Positions 17,636-27,423 of a stretch of DNA of 34,630 nucleotides are shown piece by piece. The translations under genes were made by a program, and so were the position numbers. The notes beneath the pieces are model-generated. The model was not told where the DNA came from. It was given only the letters and a program-made list of their open reading frames with translations, and searched no databases. This stretch comes from Clostridiales bacterium. Lineage in GTDB: Bacteria; Bacillota; Clostridia; Lachnospirales; Lachnospiraceae. Within the stretch, counting starts at the first letter, position 1. Every line of letters begins with the position of its first letter. The stretch is from positions 1 to 34,630 of the forward strand of contig JAAYQP010000234.1 of the NCBI GenBank assembly GCA_012519195.1. Reading direction: 5' to 3'.

Positions 17636-18052
17636 GTGCTGGAAGATGAATTTGAAAAACTTTACCTTAAGTTTCGAAATAATTATTGTAAGAACCTTTT
17701 TGCAAATGGGAATGAAAACTTAAGTCCAACGGAATCCTATTGTATAGAAGCGATCTATTTGCTTAATCGACCGACTGTACATGAATTTGCGGATTTTACT
17801 CATATCTCCCAGCCAAATGCAACCTATCGAATTAATAATCTAATTAAAAAAGGTTATATTCGTAAGGTATCTTCTGAGGAAGATAAAAGAGAGTACCATC
17901 TGGAGGTTACCGATAAGTTTCTAAATAATTATGGGGTTAATGCTTCCTTCAATACAAAACTTATGGATGGGATTCGGGAGAAGTTCAGTAACGAAGAAAT
18001 AGAATTACTAGAAAAAATGATACGAAAAATAGTTGAAGAGATTATGGAATAG
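17636..18052 (+). CDS. MarR-family transcriptional regulator (GTG start)
   Basis: HEFADFTHISQPNATYRINNLIKKGYIRKVSSEEDKREYHLEVT winged HTH; AGGAGG RBS 17622-17627. Confidence 0.88.
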   Translation: MLEDEFEKLYLKFRNNYCKNLFANGNENLSPTESYCIEAIYLLNRPTVHEFADFTHISQPNATYRINNLIKKGYIRKVSSEEDKREYHLEVTDKFLNNYGVNASFNTKLMDGIREKFSNEEIELLEKMIRKIVEEIME

Positions 18053-18067
18053 GGAAGGAAAAATATT

Positions 18068-18910
18068 ATGGCAATTCGAATAATTACAGATTCAACTTCT
18101 GATATAAGAAAAGAAGAAGCAAATAAAATGAATATCTCAGTAATACCCCTAAAGGTACTTTTCGGGGACAAGGAGTATAAGGAAGGAATCGATATAACAA
18201 TTGAAGGTTTTTATCAGAAGTTGGTTGAGGCAGATAAGCTTCCTACCACCTCCCAGCCATCTCCGGATGATTTTCTTGATCATTTTATCAAGGCGAAAGA
18301 AGCTGGAGACAGTGTTATTGTTATTCTAATAGCCGGTAATCTTAGTGGTACTGTACAGAGTGCAACAATAGCAAAGGAAATGGCAGAGTATTCGAAAATT
18401 TATATCGTGGATAGTCTTAATGCGATTACGGGATTACGGCTATTAGTTGAGCATGCTGTGAAATTAAGAGATCAGGGCATTGAAGTTGAGGAGATCGTGG
18501 CATCCCTTAATGAGTTAAAGGAAAGAATTGTATTACTGGCTATGGTAGACACTCTAGAGTATCTCCATAAGGGTGGACGCTTGTCAAAATCCTCTGCGAT
18601 CTTGGGTTCCCTACTTAAATTTAAACCAGTTATTACGCTGAAGGATGGAGCAATTGGTGTAGTTGGAAAGGCACGGGGAATTAATAAAGGTATCGCAAAG
18701 ATCCTAGAAACAATAGATGAGATGGGAGCAATCGATACAGATTATCCTGTCAACTTTGGATATACAGCTGAGGATAGTACTAGCCTTCTTTTAATAGAAA
18801 AGGTAATCGAGAAGTATGGCAATTTTAATACGCCACTCTATCCGGTTGGCTGTGTGGTGGGTACCCATGTTGGACCCGGTGCCTGTGTTATAACCTATAT
18901 AAGAAAATAA
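18068..18910 (+). CDS. DegV family protein (fatty-acid binding)
   Basis: IITDSTSDI, LPTTSQPSPDDF, LSGTVQSA, VDTLEYLHKGGRLSKSSAILGSLLKFKPVI. Confidence 0.95.
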   Translation: MAIRIITDSTSDIRKEEANKMNISVIPLKVLFGDKEYKEGIDITIEGFYQKLVEADKLPTTSQPSPDDFLDHFIKAKEAGDSVIVILIAGNLSGTVQSATIAKEMAEYSKIYIVDSLNAITGLRLLVEHAVKLRDQGIEVEEIVASLNELKERIVLLAMVDTLEYLHKGGRLSKSSAILGSLLKFKPVITLKDGAIGVVGKARGINKGIAKILETIDEMGAIDTDYPVNFGYTAEDSTSLLLIEKVIEKYGNFNTPLYPVGCVVGTHVGPGACVITYIRK

Positions 18911-18916
18911 TACTAG

Positions 18917-19143
18917 CTAATTTACAATAAAATGGGCTACTGCAAAACTAAAATGGGTATGTAGAATAACCTCACACACCGATATAAGAACACCTGCTGT
19001 GATTTGTATTGTCATCTATCGGACGTACAACGTCCGCTTATGACAACACAAATCACAGCAGGTGTTCTTCTAACGGTGTATTACGGTTATATCTGCATAC
19101 CCTTATATATATTGCAGTAGCCCATTTTAATGTAGGAAATTAG
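18917..19143. repeat. Large near-perfect palindrome (core 18929-19128, 200 bp) with 3-nt apical loop
   Basis: AAAATGGGCTACTGCAA...AAGAACACCTGCTGTGATTTGT.TTGTCAT..CGGACGT aca ACGTCCG..ATGACAA.ACAAATCACAGCAGGTGTTCTT...TTGCAGTAGCCCATTTT. Confidence 0.95.
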
Positions 19144-19309
19144 GTGAAATAGGATGGTTATGTCTGAATAAATCAGCAAAAGTTGAGTAGTTTGTAGCAA
19201 GATATGATAGGTAAAAGACATGGTTTTAATTTAAACTAATAGCAGACAGAGCAAACGGTGGGAAGGCAAGTGGTATTTACGGTATTAATCTTAAACAGGA
19301 GGGAAATAA

Positions 19310-21472
19310 ATGGCGGAGTATGTGGCATATCTAGATGAAACCATAAGTTTTGAAGAAAGGGCAAAGGATTTAGTATCCAGAATGACGCTGGAGGAAAAGG
19401 TTTTTCAAACATTATTCACTGCTCCGGCAATCGAACGGCTGGGTGTTAAAGCATATAATTGGTGGAATGAGGCTTTACATGGAGTAGCAAGAGCTGGTGT
19501 GGCAACGGTATTTCCACAGGCAATCGGGCTTGCTGCTACATTTGATGAGGATCTCTTGGAGGAGGTCGCAGATGCAATCTCCACCGAAGGACGTGCGAAG
19601 TTCAATGTATCACAAAAATATAATGATACTGGTATCTATAAAGGATTAACCTTCTGGTCCCCTAATGTAAATATATTTCGTGATCCCAGATGGGGAAGGG
19701 GTCATGAAACCTATGGTGAGGATCCCTATCTAAGCTCCAGAATGGGCGTCCGATTTATCAAGGGAATTCAGGGCCATCATGATAAGTATCTAAAAGCGGC
19801 GGCTTGTGCAAAGCATTTTGCAGTACATTCTGGTCCAGAGGATATCAGACACAGTTTTAATGCCGTAGTCTCCGTACAAGATTTGTATGAAACTTATCTA
19901 CCAGCATTTAAAGCATGTGTGCAGGAAGCAGAAGTGGAAGCTGTTATGGGTGCCTATAATCGTACAAACGGGGAACCCTGCTGTGGTAGTAAACGTTTAT
20001 TGGAGGATATCCTGAGGGATGAATGGGGCTTTAAAGGGCATGTGACTTCGGATTGCTGGGCAATAAAGGATTTCCATGAAAATCATATGGTAACATCCAC
20101 ACCAACGGAATCGGTAGCCTTAGCAATGAATAATGGCTGCGATTTAAACTGTGGATCAATCTATGGACACCTGTTATATGCGATCCGAGACGGCTTGGTG
20201 GATGAGAAAACGCTTGATGAAGCTGTAACAAGATTGGTTACAACTCGTATGAAGTTAGGTCTCTTTGATAATCCAGAGGCGGTACCATTTAACTCCATTG
20301 GCTATGAACAAGTGGATTGTAATATCCATAAGGAACTCAATCTTAAAGCTTCAAGAAAATCTATTGTATTATTAAAGAATGAAAATAGTATTCTGCCCCT
20401 AGATAAGTCAAAATTAAAAACCGTTGGAGTAATTGGACCGAATGCGAACAATAGGAAGGCATTGGTGGGTAATTATGAAGGAACTGCATCCGAATATATT
20501 ACTGTCTTGGAAGGCATCAAGGATTATTTGGGAGAAGAAATACGAGTTTATTATTCGGAAGGTTGCCATTTATATAAAGAAAAATTACAGGGCTTAGGGG
20601 AGAAAAATGATCGATTAGCAGAAGTTCGGGCTGTTTGCGACATGAGTGATGTGGTGATTGCTTGCTTTGGTTTAGATCCCGGTTTAGAGGGAGAGGAAGG
20701 GGACCAAGGAAATGAATTTGCCAGCGGAGATAAGCCGAATTTAAACCTACCAGGTCTGCAGGGTGAAATTATTCAAGAGATTTATAAAAGTGGAAAACCT
20801 GTAATCCTAGTATTACTGTCCGGAAGTGCTTTGAGTATTCCTTGGGAGGATGAACATATTCCAGCTATTATCCAAGGATGGTATCCCGGAGCACAGGGGG
20901 GTAGAGCGATTGCAGAGATGATCTTTGGTGAGTTTTCTCCAGAAGGAAAGCTTCCGATCACCTTCTATCGGACGACAGAGGAATTACCTGATTTTACGGA
21001 TTATAATATGATCAATCGTACCTATCGTTATATGAAGAAGGAAGCATTATATCCCTTTGGATATGGACTCTCCTATACCAGCTTTGAGCTGAGTAATATA
21101 TCAATTAGCGGAGAGGAAATCCTGCCGGGACAGGAGATCGTCTGCTCAGCAGATATAAAAAATACTGGAAGTATGGTAGGAGCAGAAACTCTTCAGGTAT
21201 ATGTAAAGGTCAATAAGGAAGATGCACCGAATTGGCAGCTGAAGGGCTTAAAGAAGGTCACTCTAAATCCTGGTGAGCAGAAGACCATTGCTATTACCTT
21301 AAAGGATGAAGCCTTTGGGCTCTATGATGGGAATGGTAAACTAATGCTAAATGAAGCGGAATATGTAATATATATCGGAACCTGCCAGCCAGATGCCAGA
21401 AGTATCCAACTAACCGGTCAAAAACCCTATCATAAAGTTCTTCATTCCCATAAAACAGTTGAGTTATCATAA
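19310..21472 (+). CDS. Glycoside hydrolase family 3 (beta-xylosidase/beta-glucosidase-like)
   Basis: WWNEALHGVARAG, FRDPRWGRGHETYGEDPYL, KHFAVHSGPE, VTSDCWAIKDF, C-terminal fibronectin III-like domain. Confidence 0.93.
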   Translation: MAEYVAYLDETISFEERAKDLVSRMTLEEKVFQTLFTAPAIERLGVKAYNWWNEALHGVARAGVATVFPQAIGLAATFDEDLLEEVADAISTEGRAKFNVSQKYNDTGIYKGLTFWSPNVNIFRDPRWGRGHETYGEDPYLSSRMGVRFIKGIQGHHDKYLKAAACAKHFAVHSGPEDIRHSFNAVVSVQDLYETYLPAFKACVQEAEVEAVMGAYNRTNGEPCCGSKRLLEDILRDEWGFKGHVTSDCWAIKDFHENHMVTSTPTESVALAMNNGCDLNCGSIYGHLLYAIRDGLVDEKTLDEAVTRLVTTRMKLGLFDNPEAVPFNSIGYEQVDCNIHKELNLKASRKSIVLLKNENSILPLDKSKLKTVGVIGPNANNRKALVGNYEGTASEYITVLEGIKDYLGEEIRVYYSEGCHLYKEKLQGLGEKNDRLAEVRAVCDMSDVVIACFGLDPGLEGEEGDQGNEFASGDKPNLNLPGLQGEIIQEIYKSGKPVILVLLSGSALSIPWEDEHIPAIIQGWYPGAQGGRAIAEMIFGEFSPEGKLPITFYRTTEELPDFTDYNMINRTYRYMKKEALYPFGYGLSYTSFELSNISISGEEILPGQEIVCSADIKNTGSMVGAETLQVYVKVNKEDAPNWQLKGLKKVTLNPGEQKTIAITLKDEAFGLYDGNGKLMLNEAEYVIYIGTCQPDARSIQLTGQKPYHKVLHSHKTVELS

Positions 21473-21557
21473 ACTTACATCTGTTTCTGATATTTGTTAA
21501 GTACAATTATGTTATTAAGTACAATCTAATAGTGGCAGTTACATCACGAAGTAATTT

Positions 21558-21630
21558 GCTCCCTGTCTATAAGGCGGCCTCTTTTGTTAGATTTTAGTCT
21601 GACAAAGGGTTCGCTTCATAGATAGGGAGC
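21558..21630. terminator. Long imperfect hairpin after the GH3 gene
   Basis: GCTCCCTGTCTATAAGGCG / CGCTTCATAGATAGGGAGC, then TGTTTAATTTTAAT. Confidence 0.6.
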
Positions 21631-21673
21631 TGTTTAATTTTAATCAGTTTTATAACATAAAAATGGCGGAAAT

Positions 21674-21701
21674 TTGACTTGTATATAGCCAAGGTTATAA
21701 T
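21674..21701 (+). promoter_or_regulatory. Candidate promoter TTGACT-N16-TATAAT for the mannitol dehydrogenase-family gene
   Basis: TTGACT 21674-21679, TATAAT 21696-21701. Confidence 0.55.
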
Positions 21702-21807
21702 ATAATAAACATAACTTGTAAAAGCATTCATTTTATCGGCGTAGTTACAGTGTCTTATAAAATGTGTAATAGGAACAATAAAATATTCTACAAAGAGGAG
21801 TGGCAAA

Positions 21808-23412
21808 ATGAAACTAGTACATTATGATGGATCGTGGAAACAGAAAGGCTATGAAATTCCCGAATATGATCGGGAACAAATCAAGCAGAATACTAAGGAA
21901 AATCCTGTTTGGCTTCATTTTGGTGCGGGGAATATTTTCCGAGCCTTTCCTGCAGTTGGTCTTCAAAAGCTTTTAAATAACGGTAGTTTTGATAAGGGAG
22001 TTATTGTGGCGGAGGGCTTTGATTATGAGATTATTGAGAAAGCATACCGGCCCTATAATAATCTTAGCCTATTGGTAGTTTTAAAGTCGAATGGAAGTAT
22101 TGAAAAAAAGGTTATAGGCAGTGTAACGGAATCCCTGATTGCAGATAGTGCCAATGGAGAGGATTGGAGACGTTTAAAAGAAATTTTTATTAACCCTTCT
22201 CTACAGATGGTTAGCTTTACAATAACGGAAAAAGGGTATAGTCTAGTAGACTCGAAAGGAAATTACCCAGAAATTGTAAGAAATGATTTTAAAGCTGGTC
22301 CCAGTCAACCAATGAATATCATTGGTAAGGTAGCTGCCTTATTACTTCATCGTTATCAGCATGGTGGGTATCCAATTGCCATGGTAAGCATGGATAATTG
22401 CTCCCACAATGGGGATAAGCTTTTGGCTGCTATTGAAGTCTATGCAGAGAATTGGGTGAATAATGGCTTTGTTGAGGAAGGCTTTTTGCAATATATTAAT
22501 GATCCTCAAAAGGTCACCTTCCCCTGGACCATGATCGATAAGATTACACCACGACCGGATGACAAGGTGAAGCAGATTCTTCGTGAAGATGATTTTAAAG
22601 ATACGGACCTAATTGTTACCAGTAAAAACACCTATACCGCACCATTTGTGAATGCAGAAGAAACAGAATATCTCGTTATTGAAGATGCTTTCCCCAATGG
22701 TAGACCACCCTTGGAGAGGGCAGGATTTTTATTTACAGACAGAGAAACCGTTGATAAGGTAGAAAAAATGAAGGTATGTACTTGTCTAAATCCGCTTCAC
22801 ACGGCTCTTGCGATCTTTGGATGCCTCTTATCCTATAAGACGATTTGGGAAGAGATGAAGGATCCACACTTAAATAAAATAATTCATAAGATCGGTTATA
22901 AGGAAGGTATGCCGGTAGTGATTAACCCTGGTGTACTAGATCCCCAGGAATTTATTAAGGCAGTTATTGAGCTTCGCTTACCGAATCCCTTTATGCCGGA
23001 CGCACCACAAAGAATTGCAACGGATACTTCACAAAAGCTCTCAATCCGATTTGGGGAAACCATAAAAGCTTATGTTAAGAGTGATCATTTAAATGTGACA
23101 GACTTAACCTTTATCCCCCTTACCATTGCAGGCTGGTGCAGATATCTGATGGGAATCAATGATGAGGGTGAGCCATTTACTCCTAGCCCTGATCCGATGC
23201 TTGCAGAGCTGCAAGGCTATGTAAAATCCATTAAACTTGGAGATCAGAAGCTTCCGGAGGAAGCATTAAAGCCGATCCTTTCCAATGCTAAGATATTTGC
23301 TCTTGATTTATACCAGGTTGGATTAGGTAAGAAGATCGAGGGTATGTTCCTAGAGATGATTGCAGGAACTGGAGCTGTTCGAAATACTTTAAAAAAATAT
23401 CTAGAGAATTAA
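21808..23412 (+). CDS. Mannitol dehydrogenase-family oxidoreductase (fructuronate reductase/UxuB-like)
   Basis: WLHFGAGNIFRAFPA, TITEKGYSL, VSMDNCSHNGDKL, CTCLNPLHTALAIFGCLL. Confidence 0.85.
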   Translation: MKLVHYDGSWKQKGYEIPEYDREQIKQNTKENPVWLHFGAGNIFRAFPAVGLQKLLNNGSFDKGVIVAEGFDYEIIEKAYRPYNNLSLLVVLKSNGSIEKKVIGSVTESLIADSANGEDWRRLKEIFINPSLQMVSFTITEKGYSLVDSKGNYPEIVRNDFKAGPSQPMNIIGKVAALLLHRYQHGGYPIAMVSMDNCSHNGDKLLAAIEVYAENWVNNGFVEEGFLQYINDPQKVTFPWTMIDKITPRPDDKVKQILREDDFKDTDLIVTSKNTYTAPFVNAEETEYLVIEDAFPNGRPPLERAGFLFTDRETVDKVEKMKVCTCLNPLHTALAIFGCLLSYKTIWEEMKDPHLNKIIHKIGYKEGMPVVINPGVLDPQEFIKAVIELRLPNPFMPDAPQRIATDTSQKLSIRFGETIKAYVKSDHLNVTDLTFIPLTIAGWCRYLMGINDEGEPFTPSPDPMLAELQGYVKSIKLGDQKLPEEALKPILSNAKIFALDLYQVGLGKKIEGMFLEMIAGTGAVRNTLKKYLEN

Positions 23413-23472
23413 TTCTTTGATTCATCCTTTGGTTAACCTATAAGGGAAAGTAATTAAAAAGTAATAAGTAAT

Positions 23473-23596
23473 GGGGTTCATCATCCTATTTTCCATTCGA
23501 GTTTACTAGCTGATTCAAAGGGAAGACAGTTTTTATAATCGAAAGAAACTGCTCGTAGTGTATCAGGCTGATTATGGAAAATGATGATAGAACCCC
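23473..23596. repeat. Foldback/inverted-repeat element between convergent genes
   Basis: GGGGTTC.ATCATCCTATTTTCCAT / ATGGAAAATGATGATAGAACCCC with nested CAGTTT / AAACTG. Confidence 0.75.
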
Positions 23597-23605
23597 AGGA
23601 TAGAC

Positions 23606-25714
23606 TTATTTATTATTATTTAGTTCATTTACCGGTGCATAACAGCTATGATTTTCGCATAGATAATAGGTTACCCGGTCATTGATCATAGTATAATCCT
23701 TTACATAGTTCGCGATTTTTAATAGTTCTTCTTCATTTTGCTCGGTTTTTAGAAGTACAACGGTATTTGGTTCAAAATTCTCTGCCAGATAATTGGTTAA
23801 TTGGGATATATTAATCTTGGCATCGGAATCTTGGCTACCGCCCTTTTTCCCTGTATCCTCTGCTGCAACACAGACGATTTCCTTAGAGGGGTATAGGGCG
23901 CAGAGCATAGCGATAAGAGAGAAGCTAAAGCCGGAGGGATAATCTTTTACCTGTCCTGCTAGAAAGCGAAGCTGTTGATCGGAATATTCTAAGAAGCGTG
24001 GATTAGCAGTTATATGGGATAATTTCTGCAATAGGTAGCTAGCTACGGAATTACCCGATGGAATTGCTCCGTCATATACTTCCTTCGGACGATAAATTAA
24101 CTGTTTCGCATCCTTGGCATTTAGGAAGAAGCCTCCATTTTTGTCATCCCAGAACTTATCGATCATTTTTTCGGTTATGCTGATAGCTTGCTTAAGATAA
24201 TCCACTTCAAAGGTGGAATCATACATTTCCAATAATGCCATACCTAAGAAGGCATAATCATCCAAATGACCTGGATAATCAGCGCTACCATCCCGGTACC
24301 TGATATAAAGCTCACCATTCTCATCCATCAGTCTTGCATTAATAAAGTCTACTGCATTTCTTGCAATCGTTATATATTCCTCTTTTTGCAGAATTCTTGC
24401 AGCCTTTGCGTAGGCGATAATCATCAAGGCATTCCAAGAAGTTAATATTTTGTCATCCTTATGAAGGGTACTACGATCCTGACGGAATTGATACATTTTT
24501 TCGCAAAGATGAAGGATTCTCTCATTATTCGGTTTCAAATCCGTGTTCTTGATTAGATTTGGAATAGATGCTCCTTCAAAATTACCTTCCTTAGTAATAT
24601 CAAAATAATCACAGAAAAAGGAACCATCCTTATTTTCCAATACCTTGTTGACTTCTTCTGGGGTAAAGACATAGTATTTGCCTTCAACACCTTCACTATC
24701 AGCATCCTGAGCGCAGTAGAAGCCTCCCTCCGGTGAGGTCATTTCTCTTTTGATATACTTAAGAATCTGTTCTGCTACGGTTCGATACAATGGATTCTTA
24801 GTATATTGATAAGTCTCTAGATAGGTAGTACAAAGGAGGGCATTATCATATAGCATTTTTTCAAAATGCGGTACCAACCATTTTGCATCGGTGGAATATC
24901 TGGAAAAACCATAGCCTATATGATCATAGATTCCACCACGGTACATATGCTTGAGGGTATTCTCTACCATAAATAAGGCTTGCTCATTCTGTTCAAGGCA
25001 TGCGTATCGGAGTAAAAACATTAGGTTATGGGGAGTTGGGAATTTCGGCTCATTTCCGAAACCACCAAAATCATGATCAAAGCTTTGTTGAAATTGGGTT
25101 ACAGCAAGGCTAATCAGATCCTTTGAAACTTCGCCATGATTTGACCGGTCTTGGAATTCCCGCTTCATTATGGATGCAATCTGTTCCCCGGTTTGCTCTA
25201 GATCCTTCTGATTCTCATGCCATTGAAGATCAACTTGAGTTAGTAGATCGATCAGTCCTACAATTCCATACCTGGAATGCTTGGGAATATAGGTTGCGGC
25301 ATAGAATGGCTTTTGACCCGGTGTCATTAGGATGGTAAGAGGCCAGCCGCCATGACCGGTTGTTGCCTGGCATACGGTCATATAAACCGTATCAACATCT
25401 GGACGCTCTTCCTTATCCACTTTAATGCTAATAAAGGCTTCATTTAATAGGGAAGCAACCTCTTCATCCTCAAAACATTCATGGGCCATAACATGACACC
25501 AGTGGCAAGTAGAATAGCCAATACTAAGAAAAATCGGTTTATTTTCTTCTTTCGCCTTGGCAAATGCCTCATCACCCCAAGGATACCAATTTACTGGATT
25601 GAATGCGTGTTGCAGGAGATATGGGGATTTTTCATTAATTAAGCGGTTGGGAATTCTTGTGGTTCCCTGTCCTTTATTTGTTACATGTTCCGTGGTTACT
25701 ATCATTTTAAACAC
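23606..25714 (-). CDS. Thioredoxin domain-containing protein, YyaL/DUF255 family
   Basis: [65 protein letters not shown]. Confidence 0.95.
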   Translation of the reverse strand: MFKMIVTTEHVTNKGQGTTRIPNRLINEKSPYLLQHAFNPVNWYPWGDEAFAKAKEENKPIFLSIGYSTCHWCHVMAHECFEDEEVASLLNEAFISIKVDKEERPDVDTVYMTVCQATTGHGGWPLTILMTPGQKPFYAATYIPKHSRYGIVGLIDLLTQVDLQWHENQKDLEQTGEQIASIMKREFQDRSNHGEVSKDLISLAVTQFQQSFDHDFGGFGNEPKFPTPHNLMFLLRYACLEQNEQALFMVENTLKHMYRGGIYDHIGYGFSRYSTDAKWLVPHFEKMLYDNALLCTTYLETYQYTKNPLYRTVAEQILKYIKREMTSPEGGFYCAQDADSEGVEGKYYVFTPEEVNKVLENKDGSFFCDYFDITKEGNFEGASIPNLIKNTDLKPNNERILHLCEKMYQFRQDRSTLHKDDKILTSWNALMIIAYAKAARILQKEEYITIARNAVDFINARLMDENGELYIRYRDGSADYPGHLDDYAFLGMALLEMYDSTFEVDYLKQAISITEKMIDKFWDDKNGGFFLNAKDAKQLIYRPKEVYDGAIPSGNSVASYLLQKLSHITANPRFLEYSDQQLRFLAGQVKDYPSGFSFSLIAMLCALYPSKEIVCVAAEDTGKKGGSQDSDAKINISQLTNYLAENFEPNTVVLLKTEQNEEELLKIANYVKDYTMINDRVTYYLCENHSCYAPVNELNNNK

Positions 25715-25821
25715 TCCTTATGGCTAATAATATCTTTTTGCAAAAATTAATTATAATTTAATATGATTATTATGCCATTAAGGAGTGGAGATTATTAGAT
25801 GTGATTAATTTATATTATTTA

Positions 25822-27222
25822 TTATAAACTTATGGAAGCCCATTTTCCGCTAGAAAAACGTTTCATGCTGGTAATCATACGAAAGCATTGATCCAGTAAG
25901 AGGGAAATCCATGCGCCATATAGTCCAAATCCCAAAGGAAAACATAGTAACCAGGTTAAGAAAGGGCGGATCAGGGCGATGCTGATAAAGGATGTGATTG
26001 CAACAAAAACCGTATCTCCGGCACCCCTTAGGCATCCAGATAGAACAACTTGGGAAGTTTGAAAATGAGTTCCCATAGCTGCAAGGATCAGGATATTGGC
26101 TCCAAGAGCGATAACCTCTGCTTCTGTACTGAATAATGATACGAGAAAATATCTCCCAAGTAGGAAGATGAAAAAGATGACAGTGGAGATTATAAAAGCT
26201 ATACGCTGACCGGTTTTACCATAGATAATGGATAAATCAGGTCTTTTTGCGCCTAGATTTTGCCCTACTAGTGCTGATGCAGCCACGGATAAACCGTCCC
26301 CAAAACAGAAGGAGAGGGAAAGGATATTCATACAGATAATATGTGTTGCATATTCTGTTGTTCCCAATCTTGCTACGATGGCGGCATAGGCTAAAAAGCC
26401 AACTCTCATAAATACTTGTTCTACAAAAGCGCTAGAGCTAACTTTAAAGATAGGATTTAAAAACTTATGACCAAGTGCCCAACCGGCTTTATGATAAAAA
26501 TTCAGGTATGAATTTTTCCGAAATAGAGTAATAATTGAAATGCAGAAAGCAGTACATGCCCCTATGGCAGTGGCGAATGCTGCTCCTCTTACTTCCAGTT
26601 TAGGGAATATACCAACTCCATTAATTAATAAGTAATTAAATAAAATATTAACTAGGTTACTGATTAAATTGGTGTGCATCGATATCTTTGTATTGCCACA
26701 ACCTCTCTGGGCTGCATTGACTGTAAGATTGAGTGCCTGAAATGGTATACTAACCATAATGATTCTGAAATAATCGATCGCCTCGGAAAGATAGCTTTCC
26801 TGAGCGCCTGCAATTAGCAGTATAGGTTCAGCAAATAGAAATCCCAGTAAAGCCATTAGTAGCGATCCGATTAAACTTAGTATCATTCCATTTCGAAGGG
26901 TGCGATTGGCACCAGCTTGATCCATCTGTCCTTTTCTACGGGCGGTTACCGCGGTGATTCCGGTATTTAGGGAGAAGATGGCGGCTAATAAAATTAATTT
27001 GGGTTGATTGGTAATCCCTACAGCGGTTATGGCGTTTTTCCCTAAAGTACCAACCATAATAGTATCCACGGAACCTACGAGTCCAACCAATAAGGCTTCC
27101 ATAGCAGATGGCCATGCCATTTTATAGAAATGTTTATATACTTGGGAAGTAGCAGGTAAGTCACCAATAACTTGATCGGGTTTTATCATTTTGTTCACAG
27201 AGAATAAGTTTGTCATATGCAA
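25822..27222 (-). CDS. MATE family efflux transporter
   Basis: MAWPSAMEALLVGLVGSVDTIMVGTLGKNAITAVGITNQP; about 12 TM segments. Confidence 0.92.
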   Translation of the reverse strand: MHMTNLFSVNKMIKPDQVIGDLPATSQVYKHFYKMAWPSAMEALLVGLVGSVDTIMVGTLGKNAITAVGITNQPKLILLAAIFSLNTGITAVTARRKGQMDQAGANRTLRNGMILSLIGSLLMALLGFLFAEPILLIAGAQESYLSEAIDYFRIIMVSIPFQALNLTVNAAQRGCGNTKISMHTNLISNLVNILFNYLLINGVGIFPKLEVRGAAFATAIGACTAFCISIITLFRKNSYLNFYHKAGWALGHKFLNPIFKVSSSAFVEQVFMRVGFLAYAAIVARLGTTEYATHIICMNILSLSFCFGDGLSVAASALVGQNLGAKRPDLSIIYGKTGQRIAFIISTVIFFIFLLGRYFLVSLFSTEAEVIALGANILILAAMGTHFQTSQVVLSGCLRGAGDTVFVAITSFISIALIRPFLTWLLCFPLGFGLYGAWISLLLDQCFRMITSMKRFSSGKWASISL

Positions 27223-27342
27223 TGTATTTATCCTTACCTTTCTAAAAAACTAATTAATAAAAATTATACCACTATAATATGATAAATCAATGAAGATACA
27301 AACATCAATAGTTTTATACATTAAAAATAGGTTGATATATGC

Positions 27343-27395
27343 AAAAAGTAGGATGTTAGGGAGAGATTTTTATTTCTCCTAACATCCTACTTTTT
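27343..27395. terminator. Strong bidirectional hairpin terminator downstream of the amine oxidase
   Basis: AAAAAGTAGGATGTTAGG.. / ..CCTAACATCCTACTTTTT. Confidence 0.93.
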
Positions 27396-27423
27396 AAGCT
27401 TAACTAAGATCAATTACTATGAA

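Noticed and set aside
21594-21806. 70-aa minus-strand ORF
   Set aside because: Covers the promoter and leader of the mannitol dehydrogenase-family gene; composition looks non-coding
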